From JBLIDK01 sp047632595 (GTDB lineage Bacteria > Bacteroidota > Bacteroidia > Sphingobacteriales > Sphingobacteriaceae), in NCBI GenBank assembly GCA_047632595.1, contig JBLIDK010000050.1, positions 1-12,619 on the forward strand: a stretch of DNA of 12,619 nucleotides. The letters run 5' to 3'. The translations under genes and the position numbers were made by a program. The notes beneath the pieces are model-generated. The model did not search any database. It had not been told where the DNA came from and worked only from the letters and a program-made list of their open reading frames with translations. This document shows positions 1 through 6,368 of the stretch, piece by piece (within the stretch, counting starts at the first letter, position 1; each line of letters opens with the position of its first letter).

Positions 1-1
1 A

Positions 2-1564
2 AATTCTCCATACTCAAAGCATTACACCTTTGTTCAAACAATTAATCAAATTCCAATATTAAATACTCAAATAAAGCTTAATACAAGTCTTAATGGTAAA
101 GTTACTAGCATCTTGAGCAGTGCAATTACAGACAAAATCACTAGAACTGTGTCCATTACAGAAACTCCTGAATTTCAAAGCCTCGAAACGTTGTTTTCAA
201 ATCAAATCAGCTCCAAACAATGGCATTATATCAATGGCTCTTTACAATTAGTAACCTGTATTGAAGGTAGGGATGAAAAAATGCACCACCACAGAGTTTT
301 ACTTGGCTCAAACGGAGAAGTTTTAGGTGATATTAACCTAAACATGAATAAAGGAAAAGATACCACAGCTTTGGCTAAAGTGTTTTTACCAGATCCACTT
401 ACATCTGCACAAAGAAATTATGGTGGAGATTATGTTGACAACCAGGATAAAGACAGCGAATTTCTAAATAATGAACGTAAGGATGTTAGCATAGAGGTTA
501 CCTTCAGAAATGACAGCTTCATATTAGAAAATGAGTTTGTCAAAATGGACAATTTCGGTGGGCCAAGTCTAAATCCCGTAATTAGCTTTGATGGTACTTT
601 CTATTATACTCGAGCACAAAGTGGTTTTGAAGATGTAATGGCATATTATCATCTAAACAACTTTAAAACCTACATTAAGCTGTTAGGATTTGATAGTTTG
701 GGTGATTTTCAATTGAGAGTAGATGCACATGGTGACAACCAAGACAATTCATTTGTAAATGTGGTTCAAGGTAAACCTATTATGTCGCTTGGCACTGGTG
801 GTGTTGATGATGGTGAAGACGCTGATGTAATTGTTCATGAATATGGACATGCATTATTATATGATGCAGCACCAGAATCAAATACTGGAGGTGAGCGAAA
901 CTCCTTAGATGAAGCATTTGGTGATTACTTCGCAATCTCCTACTCCAGATCTTATAGTAACTATAACAACACTCAAGTCTTTTCTTGGGATGGGCACAAT
1001 GAATACTGGGAAGGTAGGTCTGTAAGTAATAACAAGAAATACCCGGATAACAAAAATGGGAGTTTATATCAGGATGCTGCAATTTGGTCGGCTACCATGA
1101 TTGATATTTACAATTTACTAGGAAAAGAAAAAACCGATAAAATGTATATTGCCTCTGTTTTCGGCTATACAAAAAATATGTCGATGCAGGATGCTGCTCT
1201 TTTACTTTTAGAAGCTGAGATGGCTTGTTTTGGGGGCGCACATAAAGCATTAGTCGCACAAGCGCTATACAATAGGGGATTTGATGTTCCTTTAAGCACA
1301 AGCGTAGCTTTAAACGACAATAACGATCAAATTAATCTGCTAAACTCTGAAACTGGTGAATTAGATTTAATTGAACTTTCATTACCAAGCTTTACTGGTT
1401 CCATTCGTCTGACTTCATTAGATGGAAGAACAAACAAAAAAGTAGAGTTGAAAAACGTTCAAACATTTAAGTTAAATCGTTTTTCGCCTCTACCTTCTGG
1501 TATGTACATTTTCACAGTTGAAAATGCTTCTACTTTAAATACTTTTAAAATAGTACTTAATTAA
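2..1564 (+). CDS. Secreted M36/M4-like zinc metallopeptidase with type IX sorting domain (5' partial)
   Basis: The reading frame is open from base 2, so the gene begins before the window and the TTG at 113 is not its start. The residues encoded by 2-112 (including HYTFVQTINQIPI and LNGKV) look like the end of an FTP propeptide, the inhibitory prodomain of fungalysin/thermolysin peptidases. The catalytic part carries VDDGEDADVIVHEYGHAL: HEYGH at 836-850 gives two zinc-binding histidines and the catalytic glutamate, and the glutamate of LDEAFGDYFA (codon 911-913) is the likely third zinc ligand. This is the gluzincin arrangement. The last 70 or so residues, with a LPSGMYIFTVENAS...FKIVLN ending, match a type IX secretion C-terminal sorting domain. 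I infer an exported or cell-surface protease that degrades external protein. The M36-like assignment is firmer than any substrate. Its stop codon overlaps the convergent stress-protein gene. Confidence 0.88.
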   Translation, partial: NSPYSKHYTFVQTINQIPILNTQIKLNTSLNGKVTSILSSAITDKITRTVSITETPEFQSLETLFSNQISSKQWHYINGSLQLVTCIEGRDEKMHHHRVLLGSNGEVLGDINLNMNKGKDTTALAKVFLPDPLTSAQRNYGGDYVDNQDKDSEFLNNERKDVSIEVTFRNDSFILENEFVKMDNFGGPSLNPVISFDGTFYYTRAQSGFEDVMAYYHLNNFKTYIKLLGFDSLGDFQLRVDAHGDNQDNSFVNVVQGKPIMSLGTGGVDDGEDADVIVHEYGHALLYDAAPESNTGGERNSLDEAFGDYFAISYSRSYSNYNNTQVFSWDGHNEYWEGRSVSNNKKYPDNKNGSLYQDAAIWSATMIDIYNLLGKEKTDKMYIASVFGYTKNMSMQDAALLLLEAEMACFGGAHKALVAQALYNRGFDVPLSTSVALNDNNDQINLLNSETGELDLIELSLPSFTGSIRLTSLDGRTNKKVELKNVQTFKLNRFSPLPSGMYIFTVENASTLNTFKIVLN

Positions 1565-2445
1565 TACGGTGTAACCATACTATAATCCTGCTCAACTGGT
1601 CTTACACTCATTACTGGAATGTGTGAAGTGTTAATCATTTGTTGTGCGTAAGGCCCCATGAACAACCCTGTAATATGAGGTTCTTGCTCGGTCATAATTA
1701 ATATCAAATCAGCATTTATTTCATGTGCATGCTTTAAAGTAAGTTTCGTAATATTCTCACCCGACTTAATTTCAGAAACGCATGTGATACCCTCATCCTC
1801 AATAAATTTAACAACTTGTTCTACAAGTTTATTTAGCTTAAATAATACGGTATCATCATTTTTAGCGAGAGAAACCCCTAAAACGTGAATAGTTGCATCA
1901 AATGTTTTAGCTAATTTAATAGCATAGTCAACTTTTTCTCTAGTTTGCTTTGAAGTGTCAATAGGTAAAACAATGTGTTTATAATCACTTGTTCCACTAT
2001 CTGCATGAACTGATATTACAGGACAAGGAGCAGAACTAACAACTTTAAACGTATTAGATCCAGCAACAAATGATTCTATGCCATTAGTACCATGAGTACC
2101 CATAACAATTAAACCAATTTCCATTTCCTCAGCAGTTTCAACTATTGCTTTATATATTTTTCCTGCAGCTTTTATAGATGATATAGTAACATCCCAATCC
2201 TTATATCGATTGGTTAATTTCATTAATCTATTGTCTACTTCTTCCGCCAGAACTTTTACTTCTGTACTTGAATTAAACACCATTTTTTTAAGTGTGGTAG
2301 ATAATCCTGAAACTTCATCAACATGAAGCATTACAATTTCTGCAGAATATACAGAAGCAATTTTCACAGCATGATCTAATGCAATTGTTGATGTTTCTGA
2401 GAAATCTACAGGTACTAGTACTTTTTTAATTAGCGGTCGATTCAT
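1561..2445 (-). CDS. Universal stress protein, tandem UspA domains (downstream copy)
   Basis: This 294-residue protein has two UspA folds, about residues 5-147 and 155-282. The first has the family's nucleotide-binding features: VPVDFS with Asp14, and a G-2x-G-9x-G(S) loop (Gly116, Gly119, Gly129, Ser130) in GTHGTNGIESFVAGS. The second keeps the start (LPIDTS) and end (SHIPVMSV) of the fold, but the loop reads TEQEPHITGLFMG and lacks the first two glycines, so it probably does not bind ATP in the usual way. No signal peptide is visible, so it is a cytoplasmic stress-response protein. It follows its paralogue after a 75-base gap, so the two may share a transcript or use a separate promoter in the gap. 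Its stop codon lies in the TTAA shared with the convergent peptidase gene. Family assignment is firm; the biological role is unknown. Confidence 0.93.
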   Translation of the reverse strand: MNRPLIKKVLVPVDFSETSTIALDHAVKIASVYSAEIVMLHVDEVSGLSTTLKKMVFNSSTEVKVLAEEVDNRLMKLTNRYKDWDVTISSIKAAGKIYKAIVETAEEMEIGLIVMGTHGTNGIESFVAGSNTFKVVSSAPCPVISVHADSGTSDYKHIVLPIDTSKQTREKVDYAIKLAKTFDATIHVLGVSLAKNDDTVLFKLNKLVEQVVKFIEDEGITCVSEIKSGENITKLTLKHAHEINADLILIMTEQEPHITGLFMGPYAQQMINTSHIPVMSVRPVEQDYSMVTPY

Positions 2446-2495
2446 ATAAAATTTCTTTTAATCGAAGTAATTTACTTTAAATTATTTTCAAATAA

Positions 2496-2511
2496 ATGAA
2501 AAATCGTGCCA
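2496..2511 (-). promoter_or_regulatory. Possible sigma-54-like element upstream of the second uspA gene
   Basis: On the minus strand TGGCACG (2505-2511) matches the sigma-54 -24 consensus exactly. The -12 position, four bases further on (2496-2500), reads TTCAT where TTGC(A/T) is expected, so the invariant GC is lost. The site lies about 50 bases before the ATG, a fitting distance. It could equally be chance or a degenerate site. Confidence 0.2.
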
Positions 2512-2520
2512 CAATTCAAA

Positions 2521-3405
2521 TTAATATGGATTAAATACTGCTTTTCCTATCTCAACGGGTGTTATTGTTAGTACAGGAATGTGTGAACTTTTTATAACAT
2601 TCTCAGCGCTAGTCCCTAGTACCCAATCACTTATTCCTGATTCAGATTGCGACATAATCACAATTAATCCAGCCTCTACCTTTTCAGCATAATCCAAAAC
2701 TGCATCTGAAATTTTTTCATTTACCATTATTAATTCAGCAACAACTTTAATGTTTTCCTTTGCAATAAAAGCCTTTACTTGGTTTAATTGTCTTTTTAAA
2801 GAATTTACCAAAAATTCATCTGTAGTATTTTGAATACTAATAACATGAATTGTTGCTTTAAATTTCTTTGCAAGCTCTATCACTCTGTTAACTTTTTGAC
2901 GAGTTTCTTTTGTTAAGTCTAACGGAAGTACAATAGTTCCTACTCCACGATTTTTAGACTTTTCTCTAATAGTAATTACCGGGCACGGGGCTGTTGCCGC
3001 AACTCTCGTAGCATTGGTCCCTAACATTAGTTTTTCTAATCCGGTTGCACCATGTGTACCCATTACTATAAAATCCGCCTTAATTTTTGAAGCATATTTT
3101 CCAAGCTCACTATAAACTTTACCAGTAGCTATGTACGTTTTTATTGTTATGTTTCGTTCGTTACCAACAGTTTTTGCTAAATCTCCTAGCTCAATATCTA
3201 CTGCTTCCAATAGAGATGCATTTCTCTCTTTATTAAACCCAATGGTTTTTCTTAAAACCGTATTTAATAAATAAGTTTCTACTGAATGAAATAAAATGAT
3301 TTCACTCGGGAAAGTTTCACTAAAATCTATAGCCTCGTGTAATGCAATTAATGCATTATCAGAAAAATCTGTAGGTACAATTATTATTTGTTTAGAGTTA
3401 CTCAT
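2521..3405 (-). CDS. Universal stress protein, tandem UspA domains (upstream copy)
   Basis: A second 294-residue double UspA protein, paralogous to the next gene downstream. Residue positions match without net insertions: VPTDFS near residue 10, the ATP loop GTHGATGLEKLMLGT (Gly116, Gly119, Gly129, Thr130), LPLDLT at about 160 and SHIPVLTI at 274-281. Both proteins end in a similar PVE...PY tail. As in its neighbour, the second domain has a degenerate loop (SQSESGISDWVLGTS) without the G-2x-G pair. The sequences have otherwise diverged widely, which points to an old duplication. The protein should be cytoplasmic. A possible Bacteroidota-type promoter lies just upstream (3427-3459). The 102-base gap to mqnA and this promoter suggest it can be transcribed independently of the menaquinone cluster, although all genes face the same way. 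Confidence 0.93.
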   Translation of the reverse strand: MSNSKQIIIVPTDFSDNALIALHEAIDFSETFPSEIILFHSVETYLLNTVLRKTIGFNKERNASLLEAVDIELGDLAKTVGNERNITIKTYIATGKVYSELGKYASKIKADFIVMGTHGATGLEKLMLGTNATRVAATAPCPVITIREKSKNRGVGTIVLPLDLTKETRQKVNRVIELAKKFKATIHVISIQNTTDEFLVNSLKRQLNQVKAFIAKENIKVVAELIMVNEKISDAVLDYAEKVEAGLIVIMSQSESGISDWVLGTSAENVIKSSHIPVLTITPVEIGKAVFNPY

Positions 3406-3426
3406 TTGAAGTATTTAAGTATTATG

Positions 3427-3459
3427 TAAAGGTACATTTATTAAGGAAACCTTTATCAA
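3427..3459 (-). promoter_or_regulatory. Possible Bacteroidota sigma-A-type promoter for the first uspA gene
   Basis: On the minus strand a TTG (3457-3459) is followed after 22 bases by TACCTTTA (3427-3434), one base from the TAnnTTTG -7 consensus of Bacteroidota. The -7 box lies 21 bases before the ATG at 3405, which would give a short 5' leader. The match is by eye only, and such AT-rich boxes arise easily by chance. Confidence 0.33.
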
Positions 3460-3507
3460 TAAGAGTGACAATCTTGAATCAACTATAAGTTAATTAATTG
3501 TTGGTTT

Positions 3508-4233
3508 TTAGTCTTTAGACCATTCTAAAAATTTAGCTAAAGCCACTTTCATTTTAGCATCAAATTGGTATCGAATACATTGTTCAAAATACTCTTCTTC
3601 GGTTAATCCTTTATGAAGATTATTATATGGTTTTATAAGTTCTGGTAGCTTTTCTATTCCTATTGCTAAGGCGCTATTGAACACCTTGATAAATTCTTCA
3701 GAAACGGGCTTCAAACTTATCCAAAGTGCAAAAACAAAGGGCAATTGAGTTAACTTCTTCCAATATTCACTTAAATCATATTGATATTCAAATTTTGATA
3801 ATGAGTCATCAAATGTTTTATCTCCTATTAGCAAATATCCTGTGTCCTCAGTATTCGATGGTTCTCTAAGCAATTCGATATTTAATTTCCAATACTGCCG
3901 TAGCAAAACACGTAAAAGCATGTTAGATGTCACTGAATTAGAATCTAATACAATTTGCTTTAATTTTTCAATGGGTTTATTAGCATAGAGCATAACAGAC
4001 TTCACAGGCCCATCTGACCCAATGCAATAGTCACTAATGATATGGAAATGTTTGTAATCATGTAAAGAGGCGACTGGCACCAAACCAATATCAACAAGTC
4101 CCTCTTTAAGTTTGTACGCAGCCATTGAAGGCACATCTTTACTCAAGTTAATATCCAATCCGCTATGCTTCAACCCATATTCAAATGGCAAGGTATTTCT
4201 AAATGACACTAATGAAATCTTAGTTGATGCCAT
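3508..4233 (-). CDS. mqnA: Chorismate dehydratase MqnA (futalosine menaquinone pathway)
   Basis: MqnA removes water from chorismate to give 3-[(1-carboxyvinyl)oxy]benzoate, the first step of the futalosine route to menaquinone, in the cytoplasm. The 241-residue length fits the MqnA/MqnD family, which has a periplasmic-binding-protein-like fold. Visible family motifs are SFRNTLPFEYGL (10-21), VDIGLVPVAS (47-56), IGSDGPVKSVMLY (71-83), LDSNSVTSNMLLRVLL (96-111), LIGDKTF (135-141) and YDLSEYWKKLTQLPFVFALW (152-171). MqnD, a late enzyme of the same pathway, is the main alternative. The S(D)GPVKSV and LDSxSxTS motifs and the neighbouring mqnE favour MqnA. The ATG lies inside the end of the phosphatase gene, a 14-base overlap that suggests translational coupling. 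Confidence 0.9.
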   Translation of the reverse strand: MASTKISLVSFRNTLPFEYGLKHSGLDINLSKDVPSMAAYKLKEGLVDIGLVPVASLHDYKHFHIISDYCIGSDGPVKSVMLYANKPIEKLKQIVLDSNSVTSNMLLRVLLRQYWKLNIELLREPSNTEDTGYLLIGDKTFDDSLSKFEYQYDLSEYWKKLTQLPFVFALWISLKPVSEEFIKVFNSALAIGIEKLPELIKPYNNLHKGLTEEEYFEQCIRYQFDAKMKVALAKFLEWSKD

Positions 4234-4840
4234 CTAAATGAGCTATGTTATTAAAAGTTTCAACCTTAAAATTATCTTCATCAACTCGAACAATGTATAA
4301 GGAAAGATTGGTGTGTGGAAATTCGTCCATTTTGGACAATTCCTGCCCACTTAATATAGTCAAAAGTACTCTCATTGCCCTTCCATGCATGCAAATAAGT
4401 ATCTTTTTCTCAGCTTGCTTCTCTAAAATATATTTAAGCGCTTCTAATTGTCTTTTTTTAACTTCTAAAGGACTTTCACCTTTTACCATCCTAACTTCAT
4501 AATCACCTTTTGACCATAAATCAGTAATTCGCTCGTATTCAACTTTGTTTTCCTCTGTTGGTTTTAAGCCTTCATGAATTCCCCAATCTAACTCGTCTAA
4601 ACCAACAAGTTTTTCAACTGAATGTCCATTCTCAATAAATGGCCTAACTGTTTGCTCAGTTCTCTTTAGTGTTGAAATGTAAATCTTATCGAACTGCTCG
4701 TTTTTATAAGCTTCATAAAAAGCTTTCCCTTGTCGGATGCCAAGGTCGTTCAAGTCTGAATCCACTCCTCTTCCTTGAACAATGCCTCCTTTATTTAAAT
4801 TCGTTTGTCCGTGTCGGATAATGTATAGTAATTTCGACAT
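4220..4840 (-). CDS. Histidine phosphatase superfamily protein inside the mqnE-mqnA cluster
   Basis: A 206-residue protein of the phosphoglycerate-mutase-like histidine phosphatase superfamily. The RHG motif is at residues 9-11 (IIRHGQTN), with His10 as the expected phospho-accepting residue. Also visible are STLKRTEQT with Arg60, LDELDWGIHEG (81-91) with Glu83 as likely proton donor, and CMHGRAMRVLL (150-160) with His152 as the second catalytic histidine. The catalytic set is therefore complete and the enzyme should be active. The substrate cannot be read from the sequence: the family includes sugar-phosphate, nucleotide and alpha-ribazole phosphatases and cofactor-dependent mutases. It starts three bases after mqnE ends and overlaps mqnA by 14 bases, so it is almost certainly part of the same operon. 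No phosphatase step is known in the futalosine pathway, so the link may be regulatory, housekeeping or accidental. Confidence 0.9.
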   Translation of the reverse strand: MSKLLYIIRHGQTNLNKGGIVQGRGVDSDLNDLGIRQGKAFYEAYKNEQFDKIYISTLKRTEQTVRPFIENGHSVEKLVGLDELDWGIHEGLKPTEENKVEYERITDLWSKGDYEVRMVKGESPLEVKKRQLEALKYILEKQAEKKILICMHGRAMRVLLTILSGQELSKMDEFPHTNLSLYIVRVDEDNFKVETFNNIAHLDGIN

Positions 4841-4843
4841 CTT

Positions 4844-6022
4844 TTAGTGAATAGCTTCTTCAAATTCTGAAGAATCCTCAAAATTGTAATTGCTGTAATC
4901 TTTAATTACTTCGTAAAGTGTTCCTCGCTCTATTGGCGTGCGGTTTACTTCTTCAATTAATTGAACAATTTGCTGAGTACTCATTTTAGGCGCTTGCTCT
5001 TCTGAGCCGGCCATACTGTATATTTTTGTAGTATCGTCAATGGTTCCGTCAATATCGTTTACTCCAAAACTCAAGGTTAGCTGTGCTGTTGTTCTTCCCA
5101 ACATTGGCCAATAAGCCTTAATATGATCAAAATTGTCTAAATATATTCGAGACATTGCATAACACTTTAAATCCTCAACAGTTGAGCTTTCAGCAATATC
5201 ACTCATCTGATTGTCTTTATTTCTAAATTTCAAAGGAATGAATGTATTGAAACCACCTGTTCTATCTTGAAGTTCTCGTAAACGGTTCATATGGTCAATA
5301 CGATTGGCGTAGTTTTCAATATGGCCATAAAGCATAGTAGCATTTGAAGGAATGCCTATTTCATGAGCTGTTTCATGTATTTCTAACCATTGTTCACTTG
5401 TGCATTTATCCGCACAAATTTTGTTTCGAACATCTTCATCAAATATTTCTGCACCACCACCTGGTATTGAGTCCAATCCATTTGCTTTAAGCACTTCTAA
5501 CCCTTCGCGGATAGTTAGCTTTGCTTTTCTAAACATGTATTCAAACTCAACGGCTGTAAAGGCTTTAATATGCAAGTCGGGTCGAAGCTCTTTAATTTTA
5601 GGTATAATGTTTTTAAAGTAGTCTAAGGTTAGTTTTGGATGAACTCCACCAACAATATGAACTTCAGTTACAGGCTTGTTTTCATAGCTTTTTACAATAT
5701 CCAGAATTTCTTCTTCAGTAAAAAACCAGGTATCCTGCTTTTCACGAAGTAGTTTTGAATAAGAACAAAATTTGCAATCAAAAACACAAAGGTTTGTGGG
5801 CTCGATGTGAAAATTCCTGTTGAAATAGGTTTTATTACCATGGCGATGCTCTCTAATATAGTTTGCTAGGGACCCTAACAATGAGAGTGATCCATTTTCA
5901 TATAGAAATAATCCTTCGTTTTTGTCAATACGTTTACCACTATGTACTTTTTGAACAATTTCTAATAATTGCCCATTACTTTCTGCCTTCTCAATAAGCG
6001 CTGCTAAGGTGTCTTTTGCCAT
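4844..6022 (-). CDS. mqnE: Aminofutalosine synthase MqnE (radical SAM)
   Basis: MqnE joins the MqnA product to an adenosyl group derived from S-adenosylmethionine to make aminofutalosine, the second step of the futalosine pathway. The 392-residue protein has the radical SAM cluster motif CxxxCxxC at Cys79, Cys83 and Cys86, in IEPTNLCVFDCKFC. Further family features are VHIVGGVHPKL (121-131), HIKAFTAVE (151-159), LDSIPGGGAEIF (183-194), ATMLYGHIE (228-236) and TGGFNTFIPLKF (255-266). The homologous enzyme MqnC shares the fold and the PGGGAE motif. ATMLYGH, HIKAFTAVE and TGGF..FIPL point to MqnE. It is the first gene of the tight cluster with the phosphatase and mqnA, and lies behind a long non-coding gap that could hold its promoter. 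Confidence 0.92.
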   Translation of the reverse strand: MAKDTLAALIEKAESNGQLLEIVQKVHSGKRIDKNEGLFLYENGSLSLLGSLANYIREHRHGNKTYFNRNFHIEPTNLCVFDCKFCSYSKLLREKQDTWFFTEEEILDIVKSYENKPVTEVHIVGGVHPKLTLDYFKNIIPKIKELRPDLHIKAFTAVEFEYMFRKAKLTIREGLEVLKANGLDSIPGGGAEIFDEDVRNKICADKCTSEQWLEIHETAHEIGIPSNATMLYGHIENYANRIDHMNRLRELQDRTGGFNTFIPLKFRNKDNQMSDIAESSTVEDLKCYAMSRIYLDNFDHIKAYWPMLGRTTAQLTLSFGVNDIDGTIDDTTKIYSMAGSEEQAPKMSTQQIVQLIEEVNRTPIERGTLYEVIKDYSNYNFEDSSEFEEAIH

Positions 6023-6076
6023 TTGTCAAATTTCGTAAATTATGCTGAATACCTAAGTATATTCTCACTATTATCT

Positions 6077-6122
6077 CAAAAAAGTGCGTATGTTAAAATC
6101 TAATCCTTATTACAAGCACTTT
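6077..6122 (-). terminator. Weak hairpin with T-run, possible smc terminator
   Basis: Read on the minus strand, AAAGTGC (6116-6122) can pair with GCACTTT (6081-6087), and three more T residues follow (6078-6080). This resembles a factor-independent terminator for transcripts coming from smc. The stem is only 7 pairs, mostly A-T, and the loop is 28 bases. It lies about 250 bases past the smc stop, so the call is weak. Confidence 0.2.
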
Positions 6123-6202
6123 AATACTCGATTTTAGATACTTAACTAATTCCTAAAACTGTTAAAGTTATTAAAGTAGTTTGAAGACATTTTGAAATTA
6201 AG

Positions 6203-6304
6203 ATGGACGATAATGTTCAACCGCCTTTGGCCTACCTCCGGCTAAGTGAAAAAGTTGAACCGGCCATTGATAGTGAAAAAATACCAGAATTGACTCAATA
6301 TTAA
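6203..6304 (+). other. GC-rich repeat-bearing patch with a 33-codon open frame
   Basis: The stretch at 6219-6243 is 16/25 G+C, against an AT-rich surround. It is flanked by a 7-base inverted repeat, GTTCAAC (6215-6221) and GTTGAAC (6254-6260). Further pairings are possible (TGGCC 6228-6232 with GGCCA 6262-6266, and GCC-TTT-GGC at 6223-6231). AGTGAAAAA occurs twice, at 6245-6253 and 6272-6280. The plus strand also has an ATG-to-TAA frame of 33 codons in which SEKVEPAID and SEKIPELTQ form a 9-residue repeat. It could be a small structured RNA, a dispersed palindromic repeat, a tiny gene or chance. I cannot decide between these. Confidence 0.25.
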
Positions 6305-6368
6305 AGGATGGCTAACATAACCCCTAGGATCAAACGCCTGAAAATGAAAGTTTTTTGGCATTTTTCGT

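Larger units (their letters stand above)
6023..6368. other. 346-base intergenic region between smc and mqnE
   Basis: No convincing gene is seen. The gap holds the end of the smc transcript and the start of the mqnE transcript. From the mqnE side, a weak promoter-like pair on the minus strand is TTTG (6077-6080) and TACTTAGG (6052-6059). A 7-base inverted repeat lies at 6081-6122, and a GC-rich patch with repeats and a 33-codon plus-strand frame lies at 6203-6304. No strong terminator is seen directly after the smc stop. Confidence 0.6.

Noticed and set aside
113..115. TTG at 113 as the start of the metallopeptidase
   Set aside because: The frame stays open back to base 2, and the residues before 113 fit the FTP propeptide, so the true start is outside the window.
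780..1301. Two minus-strand open frames under the peptidase gene
   Set aside because: They are His/Tyr/Cys-rich shadow translations with no recognisable domain, opposite a well-supported coding frame.
3457..3475. Sigma-54-like TGTCACT...TTGAT before the first uspA gene
   Set aside because: Mismatches fall in both the -24 GG and the -12 GC, so it is weaker than chance-level expectation for such AT-rich DNA.
4245..5621. Plus-strand frames of 85 and 73 codons opposite the phosphatase gene and mqnE
   Set aside because: No domain or start signal is seen, and both lie fully within strong coding frames on the other strand.
6340..6368. Terminator directly after the smc stop
   Set aside because: The A- and T-rich runs (GAAAATG and CATTTTTC) pair imperfectly and have no stable GC core.
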